From assembly GCF_019578655.1 (NCBI RefSeq), contig NC_063257.1, forward strand, positions 19,096,001 through 19,160,000: 64,000 nucleotides of DNA. Reading direction: 5' to 3'. The translations under genes and the position numbers were made by a program. Shown piece after piece: positions 32,677 through 44,283 of the stretch. How positions within the stretch are numbered: the first letter of the stretch is position 1; every line of letters starts with the position of its first letter. Source of the stretch: Ricinus communis (Eukaryota > Streptophyta > Magnoliopsida > Malpighiales > Euphorbiaceae). The notes under the pieces were generated by a model. It was not told where the DNA came from. It made no database searches and saw only the letters and a list, made by a program, of their open reading frames with translations.

Positions 32677-33512
32677 CCTAGTCCCGTGAGGAGTCCTACT
32701 TCCACTAGGAATCCTAATCCAACTAGGGTTGTACACGAGCCACTAAAATATGATGGACCAATGACTAGAGCTCGCATGAAGAAGTTCAAGGATACTTTAG
32801 GAGTGTTCATGAAGCAAGAGTTGAATCTTGGGTTGGAGATCTAAAGCCTAAGTTGGATTTGGTTTAATCAAGACAATGGGCCTCAAGATACTCTTATCAA
32901 CTTAATTCAATATATGGAGACATGAACAAGTCAAAATAGGCCCACAATAAATAAGTCAAGCTAATTGGAGTCTAATACTCAAGAATGGGCCGCTTATTAC
33001 ATGTTACTTAAGCCCAAATGTCATGTTTATTATATGGACTAGGGTTGGACGAATTTTAGGAGTATTTGTTCATTTAAAGAAGTCTTTTAATAGTTAGGAT
33101 TCTTATTTTAAGTTATCCTTTTAGTTTAGGACTTCTATTCCTAGTCTTATTATTATTTGCTTTCTTATCATTATAGAATTCGGTTATCTTAAGGCCTATA
33201 TAAGCTAGTCCGGATTTCTATGTAAAGGGAGTTGTTGAATATTGATTATTTTGGAGTTAATTCTCTTCTTTTGTTATTTATGAACTTGGTGAATTTATTA
33301 AGTGAAGGCTTGGTATTTTACAAACTTAGTTTAATCTAAACTTTTGTTTATGTTAAACAACCTTTTATTCTTTATAATTAAGGTTCTTAAGTACAAGTTA
33401 ATTAAGGGTCTTGTTGGGAGTTAAAGTTCCTTTACTTGATTAAGTGAACGATCCTTAGTGAAGACATCAATATTGAATACGGGTTTGGCACAAGTTAGCC
33501 ACATTTGTATCA
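32677..33512 (+). repeat. A3 5' LTR, left end missing
   Basis: Begins inside the U3 repeat region (CCTAGTCCCGTGAGGAGTCC) and ends ACATTTGTATCA. It includes a basic motif (MTRARMKKFKDTLGVFMK-like) also present at the 3' LTR. TATA-like CCTATATAAGC lies at 33195-33205. Confidence 0.85.
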
Positions 33513-33514
33513 TT

Positions 33515-33526
33515 TGGTATCAGAGC
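33515..33526 (+). promoter_or_regulatory. A3 primer-binding site, initiator-tRNA-Met
   Basis: TGGTATCAGAGC, a perfect 12-base match to the usual complement of the plant initiator tRNA-Met 3' end, two bases after the LTR. Confidence 0.92.
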
Positions 33527-34426
33527 TTTGGCTCATCAATCAAGTACGTATCCTATTGTTCTTATTGATTCATTTTCTTTAGTGTTAAAAAAGAATAAAA
33601 GAAATTATTTTCTCAATATGTTATTCTTCTTTGTGATTCATTTTCTTGTCTAGAGTATTTTTGTTATTCAGTTTGTTTTCCTTGTTCTTTTTAGAGTCCA
33701 ATTCATTTCCTTTTGTTCTATTTAAGTTTCAAATTAATTCTTCCATGTATAAAAAAAATTTGTCCTTTTTCTCTTTATCCTAGCAAACTTGTCATCTTTA
33801 AGTCTATCTTTGCTTTATTCGTTTGTTTGCAAGTCTTAGTGTCTTGTTATTGCAAACTTGATGCAATCTAATATAAAATATTGTTTGGCCATAAGTTGGC
33901 ATAGCAAATATAAAAAAAGGAAAAATGAAAGCAAAAGGAAAGAAAAAATGCCAAAAGAAAGAATTCTGATTTGTAATAAGTTGAGTTTATAGAATTCAAT
34001 TCGGCCTAAAATACATCAAGTCATTGCTTGAGTTAAAATTCAAGTCCTTTGCCGTATTTTAATTACGATCTTTCTTAGAGTTGCATGTGGGGGTAGTTTA
34101 AACACCTATTCCAAGTTTTCTTATTTTGGTCTTGTTTGATTCTTGTCTTTTTTATTGCATTTCTTTGATTCTTATAGTCAACATTGAGTTTAGTCTTTGC
34201 TTTGTTTGGATTGTATCGAGTCTAATTTAATAATTAGTAGCTTAAGTTCCATAAGAACTATAAAAAAAGAATTTGAAAGGTAAAAGGCAAGTGGTGAGAT
34301 CATTAGAGGGTAAAAGCCTAATTAAGTGAATCAAGAGTCTGAGTGACATTCTTTGAGTGTAAACACGTGAGGGAGTGTTACTTGTGAGGTTTCTTTATTC
34401 CTTTTGAGCTATTATTGTAGGTTATC
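33527..34426 (+). other. A3 untranslated leader
   Basis: T- and A-rich leader with no coding signal. The last 150 bases are similar to the A1 leader. Confidence 0.6.
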
Positions 34427-35554
34427 ATGGTTGATCCACCGGAACCAACAATGGCATAAGTCATGGAGCGTTTGGATCGTATAGGGAGACAAATGCAAGA
34501 TTTTAGTGATTAAGGGGATAATGTGGTAACAAATCAAAATGCCAACAATGATAACATCAATGACATAAACCAACACGCACTTAGACAAGCTCGTAGTGGG
34601 AGATGGTATGATGAAGATCATGAGTCCATAAATGATAATATACAAGGGTGTGTAGGCAAGATAATAATCTTGGGAGTATAAAGATGAAGATTCCTGCTTT
34701 CCATGGCAAGAGTGACCCTGAAGCCTATCTAGCATTGGAAAAGAAGGCGGATTTTGTGTTCGATTGACATAACTACTATAAGGAAAAGAAAGTCAAACTT
34801 GCTGCCGTTGAGTTTATGGATTATGCATTAGTATGGTGGGACCAACTAAAGGTTTCAAGGAGGCAAAATAAAGAGGAACCTATCTCTAATTGGCAAGAGA
34901 TGAAGAATGTCATGCGAAAGAGGTTTTTGCCGAATCATTGTTACAGAGATTTTCACAACCGACTACAAAGGCTTACATAAGGTTCGCAGAGTGTTGAGGA
35001 GTATTTTTGTGAGATAGAGGTGATATTGATCTGTGCTAAGATTGAGAAAGACCGTGAGCAAACCATGGCTCATTTCTTAAGCGGGCTAAATAAGAAAATT
35101 GCTAATATTGTGGAACTGCATCCATAGGTGGAGTTAGAAGGCATGTACCATATGACACTCAAAGTGGAAAGGCAATTGACGGGAAGACCTTCCAAGCCTA
35201 GTTTGTCTAATACAACATCTAATTGGAAGCAAAATTGAAAAAATTGAGATAAAATCACCTTCAAGCATAAATTTAACAATAATAAAAGGGGCAAGGAAGG
35301 AGGGAGTGCAAAGCAGTTTGAGATGCTTAAACCCAAGATAAGCAGCATTGAGTGTCTCAAGTGTAAAGGGAGAGGGCATATACAACGAGATTGTCCAAAC
35401 AAGAAGATCTTGATTCTTGCTAATGGAGAGTATGATAGTGCAGATGAGGAGGATGAGATGCCACCTCTTGAAGACGCAAGCAACATAGAAGATGACTTGA
35501 GGGAAGTTAATGAAAAATAATTTCTAGTTACAAGGCATCCTTTAAGTGTGCAAC
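34427..35554 (+). pseudogene. A3 gag, broken, ending at B3
   Basis: MVDPPEPTMA at 34427 parallels A1. The capsid core is readable (MKIPAFHGKSDPEAYLALEK, ALVWWDQLK, MRKRFLPNHCYRD). An intact zinc knuckle CLKCKGRGHIQRDC lies at about 35352-35393, then an acidic stretch (SADEEDEMPPLEDA). About eight stops or shifts occur, several of them CAA/CAG to TAA/TAG. The last codons LVTRHPLSVQ end at the B3 insertion, and the frame resumes at 45715 with AKKEEEDEQCDN. GCAAC (35550-35554) is the left target-site copy of B3. Confidence 0.85.
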
Positions 35555-37003
35555 TGATGTGTGTAAAATACATACATCTAAATGGGGATTTTAAGATTGA
35601 TTTTATGTATATTTGGATGTGAATTGGTCCCAACACTCATCCTATGTGTCTGTTTGTGTGCATTAGGTCCAAAAGAAGTCAAAGTATGATAAAGGGAAGA
35701 ATTGGAGCATAATTGGACATCAAAGACTCCGAAACAAGCTAAGTATGCCCATGAGGAAGGTTAACACGGCCGTGTTGTATTCAACACTGGTCGTGTTCCC
35801 AACACAGCCACCAATACGGCCGTGTTGGATGCAACAAACATCAAAGGAAAAAAGGTTTTTAAGGAGCACGGCCATAAAGAGTAACACGGCCAGGAACACC
35901 AAACCGTGTTCCTAACACGGCCAGGAACATGGCCGTGTTCCCAACACGGCCAATTAATTAAAAGAATGAAGAGAGGAAAGAAAAGAGAAGAGCGGGGGAG
36001 AACGTCCCAAAACCCTAATTTTTCTCTCCCTAAGGGTTTTCTGAGCTGGAACCAAGGGAAAAGGAGACTTGGATCAAGGTTTCAATCGGATTCCCTTCAA
36101 GGATTAAAGATTGGGCGAGGTTCGTTGATTGGTTTTCAAATCGAGCAAGGGGAACAAGGATCGATTCAAGATTGAGCAAGAGGAATTGGGGCTGTTTACT
36201 CTCATCCAAGGGTGTAATCGAGTTTTCTCTACCTTTACTCTTTATTGTAATTGTATTCTTGTGGATTTTGATAATGAACATGATTAGCTAGATTGATTAA
36301 ATCCATTGGGATTTCTTTACTATGTTGGCTTAGTATTATATTGTTGGATTATTTGGATTAGTTTTGTATTCTTCTTACTTTAAGTATTAATAAGATAATG
36401 CATTGTTCATGAGACGTTGGGAATTGTGTGTTTAGATTGCTTTGTGTGATTGAGAAGTCCATTTGACAATTGGAATTTTGAATAGCAAGAACTAGTTAAT
36501 AATCGCTTAGAGATAAGGATAATTAACTAGTTGGATTAAGAATTAACAAAGCTTAATAGTGGCGGATTAAAGCTCAATACTAATTTAAGAATCAATCGTT
36601 AGGAAGAGATTCCAACTTTAGGTTATTAGATTTAGGAAATCGGTTATCTCGAGAGAGAAACCGAATTCGGTTAAGAATTCGTCCACGGGTAGCATAATTA
36701 GACTCAATAATCCTTTATCTTTTGTTTGATTGCCAACTAGTTTAGGTTCCCTTTGGGTTTGCTCTCTTGCCTTAATTATTTTAGTTATCAATTACTCTTA
36801 CATCTCCCTTAGAGCTTAGATTGTAGCTATTAGTTAGTTTAGAAAGTATTCATCACTCATTTTAGGTTAATATGACAAAGAACAAAGGAGTAACTCTAGG
36901 CTTTCACTTTCCCGAGGAATACGACCTTGATACTTGCCATTAGTGCTAGACTGCATCGATAGGTACACTGCGTTAAGTGTAGGTTGCATAAGTATGCCTA
37001 CCA
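35555..37003 (+). repeat. B3 5' LTR (1449 bp)
   Basis: Starts TGATGTGTGT and ends GCCTACCA. The block at 35760-35960 holds many copies of CACGGCC/CCGTGTT, including the palindrome AACACGGCCGTGTT. The R/U5 portion matches B1 and the R/U5 of B4. Confidence 0.9.
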
Positions 37004-37009
37004 AGTTTT

Positions 37010-37027
37010 TGGCGCCGTTGTTGGGGA
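37010..37027 (+). promoter_or_regulatory. B3 primer-binding site, tRNA-Asp type
   Basis: TGGCGCCGTTGTTGGGGA, 16 of 18 bases of the tRNA-Asp complement. Confidence 0.85.
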
Positions 37028-37170
37028 ACGGTTTTCTGTCAACTAAATTAAAATTTTAATATTTGTTAGTCTAGTCATTTATCTTTTTGTTCATAATTTG
37101 TTTTATGTGTATAGTTTTGTTCTTATCCTGTTTGTTGGTGTTGTTGTTCTTTATTGTGCTCAGCTAGTTT

Positions 37171-38790
37171 ATGACTAGGAGCTCTAATCCTAATCTTATA
37201 GAGCCTTTATCTGAACCCGAGCGCTCTCTTAGATTACTAAGGAGGCGTATGCAGGCAGTAGAGGAGGAAATTGAAGCAGAGATTCCTGTTCGTGAAACTA
37301 GTGAGATGGAGAACCACAATGCAAATGAAGGTAATGATGAAAGGACCATGTACGAGTTTGCTAGGTCCTCTCTAGCAGGGACGCAAACTGGGATAGTGAG
37401 GCCTCCCGTGGCGGCTAATAATTTTGAAATAAAGCCGAATGTAATCCAGATGATCCAGAATACGGTGCAATTTGGAGGATTGGCGAGCGAAGATCCGAGC
37501 GAGCATATTGCCAACTTTTTGGAAATATATGATACCTTTAAGATTAATGGAACAACTGATGATGCCATACAGTTGAGGCTGTTTCCTTTTTCCTTGAGGG
37601 ATAAAGCGAAAAGATGGTTGCAGTCCTTGCCACCGAAAACGATTACTACCTGGACTTCTTTGGCTGAAAAGATTTTGAATAAGTATTTTCCTCCTGCTAA
37701 GACTGCTCAAATGTGAAATAACATATCTTCTTTTGTGCAGGGTGAAGGAGAATCGATGTACGAAGCCTGGGAGCGCTTCAAGGACTTGTTAAGGTGTTGC
37801 CCACACCATGGTCTTCCTCTTTGGATGCAAGTGCAGACATTCTATAGTGGCATGAATACAGCCACTAGACAAATGGTAGATGTAGCTACAGGGGGAGCTA
37901 TCAATAGCAAAACACCTGAGCAAGCCCAGGATTTGATAGAAGAGATGGCCACCAACACTTATTAGTGGCAAACTCCACGGGCTAGAGGTCCAAAGCCTGT
38001 TGTATATCGGGCTGAGGCAGATCCTACAGCAGCCTTGGCGGCACAAGTAGAGCTACTTTCCAATAAGATAGAACTACTTCAGATGCCGATCCAAGTAGTT
38101 CAGCCTGGATGTGAATTCTGTGGTGGACCGCATTACAGTGCCAATTGTAAAGCGGGAGGTATGTTTGCATCTTCTATGCCTACTAATGTTTCTAACGTTG
38201 AGCATGTTGATTATGCAGGTAGGCAGCATAATGATCCCTACAGCAATACATACAACCTAGGGTGGAGGAATCATGTCGATCCAAGTAGTTCAGCCCGGAT
38301 GTGAATTCTGTGGTGGACCGCATTACAGTGCCAATTGTAAAGCGGGAGGTATGTTTGCATCTTCTATGCCTACTAATGTTTCTAACGTTGAGCATGTTGA
38401 TTATGCAGGTAGGCAGCATAATGATCCCTACAGCAATACATACAACCCAGGGTGGAGGAATCATCCTAATTTTGGATGGAGGAATTCCAATAACCAAGGT
38501 CCACCAGGATATCAGACGTTGCATCCGCAGCAACCTATGCATTCTGTTCCCCATCAACCAGAAGGTAGTCAAGAGAAGAAACCTAACTTGGAGGAGTTGA
38601 TGACGAAGTTCATTGCAACTTCAGAGAACAGATTTTAACAAACAGACACTGCCATTCGGAATCAACAAGCTTCAATTCAGAACTTAGAAACTCAAATTGG
38701 GCAATTGTCTAGGATGATGGTCGAGAGGCGCCAGCACGCCCAAGTAATACGTCTGAGTCTAATCCAAGGGAGCATGCCAAAGCAATTACT
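37171..38790 (+). pseudogene. B3 gag (Athila type), disrupted by stops and a zinc-knuckle duplication
   Basis: MTRSSNPNLIEPLSEPERSL at 37171. The capsid core follows (NVIQMIQNTVQFGGLASEDP, LRLFPFSLRDKAKRWLQSLP, YEAWERFKDLLRCCPHHGLP). In-frame TGA at 37714 and TAG at 37963. The nucleocapsid knuckle CEFCGGPHYSANC is encoded twice, because 38091-38280 is repeated at 38281-38470. The 190-bp period is not a multiple of three, so the second copy shifts the frame. A coiled-coil segment (IRNQQASIQNLETQIGQLSR) follows a TAA at 38636. Roles: particle assembly and RNA packaging. Confidence 0.9.
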
Positions 38791-39669
38791 TTGAGATCAG
38801 GTAAGGAACTTCCTAGTCCATCTAAGCCTTTCACTAATGATGATTCTGATGTGCAGGTGGATGAGTCGAAAAAGAAAGACAAGCCTGATGAGAAAGAAAA
38901 GGGAGCAGTTGAAGAGAAGGAGGATTTGAAGATCCCCTCGAGGCCATACCAACCTCCCATTCTATATCCTGCAAAACTTAAGCAGGATAAAGTTGATCAG
39001 CAATTCGGTAAATTTTTAGATCTTTTTAAACAATTGCGGATTAACTTACCTTTTGTTGAAGCTATTTTGCAGATGCCAAAGTATGCAAAGTTTTTAAAAG
39101 AAATTCTAAGCAACAAGAGGAAGTTAGAGGATTTGGGATTGGTGACCTTGAATGCAGAATGCTCAGTAGTGTTTCAGAGCAAGATTCCAATCAAACGACG
39201 CGATCCAAGGAGTTTTACTATACCTTGTTTGATTGAGGATAAATTGGAATTGCTAGCATTAGCTGATTTGGGAGCTAGCATCAATTTGATGCCTAGTTCA
39301 TTGTTTGAGGAGTTAGGACTAAGCACTTCTAAGCTAACTCCTGCCAGGATGAGTATACAACTAGCAGATAGAACTGTTAAGTACCCGAAAGGGATTATAG
39401 AAGATGTGCTAGTTAAAGTTAACAAATTTATATTTCCTGTGGATTTTGTTGTCATGGATATGAATGGTGAGAGTGATGTCCTATTGATCCTAGGTAGACC
39501 ATTTGTAGCTACATCTAAAGCTTTGATAGATGTTAGTAGCGGAAAGCTGGAACTTAGGGTAGATGATGATAGCATTACATTTGATTTGACTAAATCCTTG
39601 AGATACCCATATGAGCATGATGGTACTGTCTGTTCGATTGATTTTATCAATGATATTGTGGAATCTTGA
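38791..39669 (+). pseudogene. B3 aspartic protease region
   Basis: Open for 292 codons and in frame with the following pol. After a Lys/Glu-rich linker and LKQDKVDQQFGKFLDLFKQL, the retropepsin active site ALADLGASINLMP lies at about residue 155-168. IQLADRTVKYP and LLILGRPFVATSKA follow, matching B2. The apparent start is not a true start: the frame comes from the gag-pol polyprotein. A TGA at 39667 separates it from RT. It would cleave the polyprotein in the particle. Confidence 0.88.
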
Positions 39670-42600
39670 TTGCAGGAAATAATGATTGATGATCCTTTGC
39701 AAGTGGCGATGCAAGAAAATGAGGATAATTTATCTAATGAACAAGTGTTGGAGCAGCTAGAGCACTTATTAGCTGCTGATGTTGATGATTCAAAGACTGA
39801 TGGTTTTGTTGATCTTGACAGGTCAGGAGTAAAGAAGCTGAAGCCTTCTTTGGAGGAGCCGCCCGTTCTTGAGTTGAAAGAGTTGCTAGCGCACTTAATG
39901 TATGCCTACCTAGATAAAGCAAAGCACTTACCGGTTATTATTTCCGCTCATCTCACACCTGAGGAGAGGGAGATGGTGCTGTGTATTTTGAGAAGGTATG
40001 CAAAGGCATTTGCGTATAAGACGGCTGACATACCAGGAATAAACCCGAGTTACTACCTTCATAAGATTTTGATGGAGGATGAGTTCAAACCAGTGGTGCA
40101 GCCACAAAGGCGGTTGAACCCTCATATGAAAGAGGTGGTTAAAAAGGAGGTAATTAAACTTCTTGATGCAGGTTTAATTTACCCTATTTCTGACAGTGCT
40201 TGGGTAAGTCCTGTGCAGGTGGTTCCCAAGAAAGGGGGCATGACGGTGGTGAAAACCGAATAGGAGGAGCTAATCCCTACACGAACGGTAATGGGCTTTC
40301 GGGTTTGCATAGACTACCGACGCTCTAATGACGCAACCCGAAAGGACCACTGTCCCCTTCCTTTTATCGATCAAATGCTTGAGAGGCTTTCAGGCCATAA
40401 GTATTATTGTTTCCTTGACGGTTTTTCTAGTTATTTTCAGATTCCCAGAGCACTAGAAGACTAAGAGAAGACGACATTCACTTGTCCTTATGGCACTTTT
40501 GCCTATAGGAGGATGCCGTTTGGCTTGTGTAATGCGCCTGCGACCTTTCAGCGGTATATGATGGCCATTTTCCATGACATGATAGAGGAGTTGATGGAGG
40601 TCTTCATGGATGACTTCTCTGTATTCGGTAACTCTTTTTCCCATTATTTGCAAAATTTAGAAAGGATGTTAGCTAGGTATATTGAAGCTAACCTTGTGTT
40701 GAATTGGGAAAAATGTCATTTTATGGTCCAAGAGGGTATAGTCTTAGGACATAAAGTGTCACATGTAGGGTTGAAAGTAGATAGAGCTAAAGTGGAAGTT
40801 ATAAGTAAACTACCTCCCCCTACTTCGGTTAGGGCTGTTACAAGTTTCTTAGGGCATGTAGGGTTCTATAGAAGGTCCATTAAGGACTTTTCTAAGGATG
40901 CTAGGCCTTTAACTCAATTGCTAGTAAAAGATATACCTTTTGAATTTGATGATGATTGTTTAAGAGCTTTTGAGTTATTAAAGGAAAAACTAACCACGGC
41001 TCCCATCATGTTTTCTCCTGATTGGGAGCTGCCCTTTGAGCTTATGTGCGATGCTAGTGATTTTGCAGTTGGAGCTGTTTTAGGCCAGCGCAAGGAGAAG
41101 AAATTCCAGCCTATTTACTACACTAGCAAGACGCTTACGGATGCCCAAGAACACTATACAACCACAGAGAAGGAGCTCCTAGCTGTCGTGTTTGCTTTTG
41201 ACAAATTTCGTTCGTACCTTGTGCTATTAAAGACAATTGTTTACACGGATCATTCTGCTTTAAGGTATTTATTTTCAAAGCATGATTCTAAGCCAAGATT
41301 GATTCGTTGGGTTCTTCTGTTACAGGAATTTGACTTGGAAATTAAGGACAAATGAGGAGCTGAAAATCTTGCAGCAGACCATCTTTCTCGATTAGAGAAC
41401 TCGCACTTGGAGGAGCTTAATGAAAAAGAGATCGATGACTTCTTTTCGGATGAGCACCTATGCTCAATGCAGTTGGCAAATGCTATTCCTTGGTTTTCTG
41501 ATTATGCAAATTATTTGGCTGCAAGGATGCTCCCAAAGGGTATGACGAGCCAGCAAAAGAAGAAATTCTTTGCTGACTTAAAGTATTACATTTGGGACGA
41601 CCCCATCTTGTTTAGAATTTGTGCAGATCAAATTATCAGGAGGTGTGTATATGGGGAGGAGATCATTCAAATTCTCAAGCATTGTCATGAGGGACCTGTT
41701 GGTGGACACCAAGCCGCAAACCATACGGCCAGGAAGGTTATGGATGCTGGTTTTTATTGGCCGACTATCTTCCAAGATGCACGAGCATTTGTCCAAGTTT
41801 GTGATGCATGCCAACGGTCAGGTAATATTTCTGCCCGAGATGAAATACCCCAACATAGTATACAAGTGTTGGAAATTTTTGATGTTTGGGGCATTGATTT
41901 TATGGGTCCTTTTCCTTCTTCGTATGGATGCAAGTATATAATGGTGGCTGTTGAATATTTTTCTAAATGGCCTGAGGCACAAGCCTTGCCTACTAATGAT
42001 GCTAGGGTAGTTGTGAGGTTCCTTAAGAGACTATTCTCTAGGTTTGGAACACCTCGAGCATTAATTAGTGATAGGGGAACCCATTTCTGTAATTCTCAAC
42101 TTGAGAAAGTGCTTAAAAGATATGGAGTGTCTCAACGATTCTCCATGCCTTATCACCCACAAACGAGTGGGCAAGTAGAGGTTACTAATAGGGGGCTTAA
42201 GCGCATTTTAGAGAAGACTGTAGGAGCTCGTAGGAAATATTGGACTACAAAGCTAGATTATGCTTTATGGGTATTTAGAACTACCTATAGGACTTCTATA
42301 GGGTTCACTCCTTTTAGGCTTGTGTATGGAAAAGGTTGTCATTTACCTCTGGAGCTAGAACATAAAGCGTCATGGGCACTTAAATTGTTTAACTTTGATT
42401 TGGATAGCGCAGGTAGACAAGGGCAGTGGCAAATAAATGAGCTAGAGGAGTGGCGTCAAGAAGTCTATGAAAATTCAACAATCTACAAGGCGAAGACCAA
42501 ACAATGGCATGACAAGCGATTCAAAAATTTGAAGGAATTTAATGTAGGAGATAGTGTGTTGTTATTTAACTCTCATCTCCATTTATTTCTAGGGAAGCTG

Positions 42601-42765
42601 AAGAGTCGTTGGTCGGGGCCATTTACAGTGACGCAAATCTTCCCTTATGGTGCGGTTGAAGTGCATCATCCGGAAAAGGGAAATTTCAAGGTTAATGGGC
42701 AGAGGTTGAAGCATTACCTTGGAGGGTCATTGGATATGGAAGAAAGAATAAAGTCTAGCTTATGA
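39670..42765 (+). pseudogene. B3 reverse transcriptase, RNase H and integrase
   Basis: One frame broken only by TAG (40261), TAA (40462) and TGA (41353). [30 protein letters not shown] and FMDDFSVF, which is the YxDD box with Phe. RNase [47 protein letters not shown]. Integrase: zinc-binding H-x-H and CDACQRSG, then [19 protein letters not shown] and SGQVEV, giving D, D and E all present. The integrase C-terminal half ends with a GPF-type segment ([20 protein letters not shown]). No chromodomain, as expected for Athila. Full enzyme set in sequence, inactive by stops. Confidence 0.9.
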
Positions 42766-44283
42766 CTTTAAAGAAGCTTGTTTCTTTATTTCATTTTAAT
42801 TCTTTAGTTTTCTTTTTTTCTTTTCCTTTTGCATTTCTTATATTTTGTACACTGAGGATAGTGTGTCCTTCAAGTGTGGGGTGGTGATATTAATATACAC
42901 TTGCTTTCATATTTTATTGTTTTGTATATGAAATTCAGTTCCTTTTCTAGTGTATATATCGCATTTTAATTATCCCATCTCAGTTCTTTGTTTATTCTTT
43001 GTGCAATTTTTTGTAAAAATTTTGAAAATTTTTCACTTTGTTCGATGCTTTTACTGTTGACTTGCTTTTGGAAATCCTGTTTATGTCCATGTGATTGGGT
43101 AAAACCGATAGTGTTGAGTCTTGCGGAAGAATGTAAGATAATTAGTTTGAGTTTTGTACTAAGTTGCTTTGGTTTATCTAATTCTATTTTGATGATTTTT
43201 GTTTGGAACCCACTCAAAAGCACACTTGTGAGAAATTGAGCCTAAATTATAAGCATACACTTTATTTGCTTGTATTTATTTCTTGTTGAGAGTGCCAATC
43301 ACTGTCTTTACTTTTAGAACTTGCTCGGTAATGCTTATGAGGGCCATAAGGAGAGTATAACACTTTGGTATGATAAAGGCACTTAGGTTTTTCATTCTAG
43401 CCAAATAGCCTTCATTCGTTTATTGATTCTGTAGATAACCCCCTCTTTCACCATTTTTTATCATATTTCACTGCCACTTAGTTTTATTATGCTTTGGGTT
43501 ATGATTCTGCACATGAGTTGTTTTTATTAGGAATATTTGTCTTTGGGAATAGCGTTGGAATCTTGTAGTAGCTTACTTCAATCTAAAAGAACATGTTCTT
43601 CCCTCATGAAAAAGAAAAGAAAAAGAGACGAAAAAAAAAGAAGAAGAAAAAAATATAATAAGAAGAATAAGAGGGAAGGGTGATGAAAAGAAAGAAAGTA
43701 AGTAAGCTAATTGTTTAATTGCTTCTCGGAGTTTACATTTTGACTTGATTCCTATTTCCCACCTTGGACTACTGTCCATTGTTTACCCCTTGTAATCATT
43801 GTGGCTTCTGTGCAGGTCATGTATTTCATTGTAGAACACCATAGGTTCAACTCTAACCAAATTTACCTACCCCTACCTAATCCTCATTACAACCTTTATA
43901 AAGACCTCTTGACATGGTTGTTGACTCCCCATAAGTGGTAGGAGTAGGATTTAAGAGCAAGCATATATTAAGTAAGGCAGTAGTTGATGCATTGAGCGAT
44001 TAAACACTACCCTTTAAACACTTTGAGTGATTTAGAGTGAATCTGGTGAGGCATTGGTTCTGAATAATTTTATTGAGACAATGTTTTGCGAATTATTGGC
44101 ATCTTGGTTGTGATACTTGAATTGATTGCTTCATTTCTTTTTGTTTGACTTGCGCTTGTTAAGGATATGTGCAGGAGCGCCCTAGCTTGTCTGTCAGTTC
44201 AAGTGTTGTTCCTTAGTGGTTTATTTTCCTTATCTTACTTTTGATTGCTTAAGGACAAGCAATAAGCTAAGTGTAGGGTTATT
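42766..44283 (+). other. B3 3' region, no env-like ORF
   Basis: Non-coding. It contains GAGGATAGTGTG then AAGTGTGGGGT (about 42852-42882), a purine-rich A/G run at 43607-43715 shared with B1, and a hairpin-like TTGCTTAAGGACAAGCAA at 44245-44262 before AAGTGTAGGGT. Many Athila elements carry an env-like gene here; I see none. The AGAAGCGCTT...GGGAGGCA box of B1, B2 and B4 is also absent. Confidence 0.7.

Noticed and set aside
35720..36175. Open frames across the CACGGCC block and adjacent LTR (also at 44474-44889)
   Set aside because: They lie in LTR U3, differ between the paired LTRs and have no domain. They arise from GC-rich repeat sequence lacking stops.
39174..39650. 158-codon minus-strand ORF
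   Set aside because: Antisense of the B3 protease region; no domain.
42766..44283. Possible env-like gene in B3
   Set aside because: No plus-strand ORF with signal peptide or membrane segments; only antisense fragments in purine-rich DNA.
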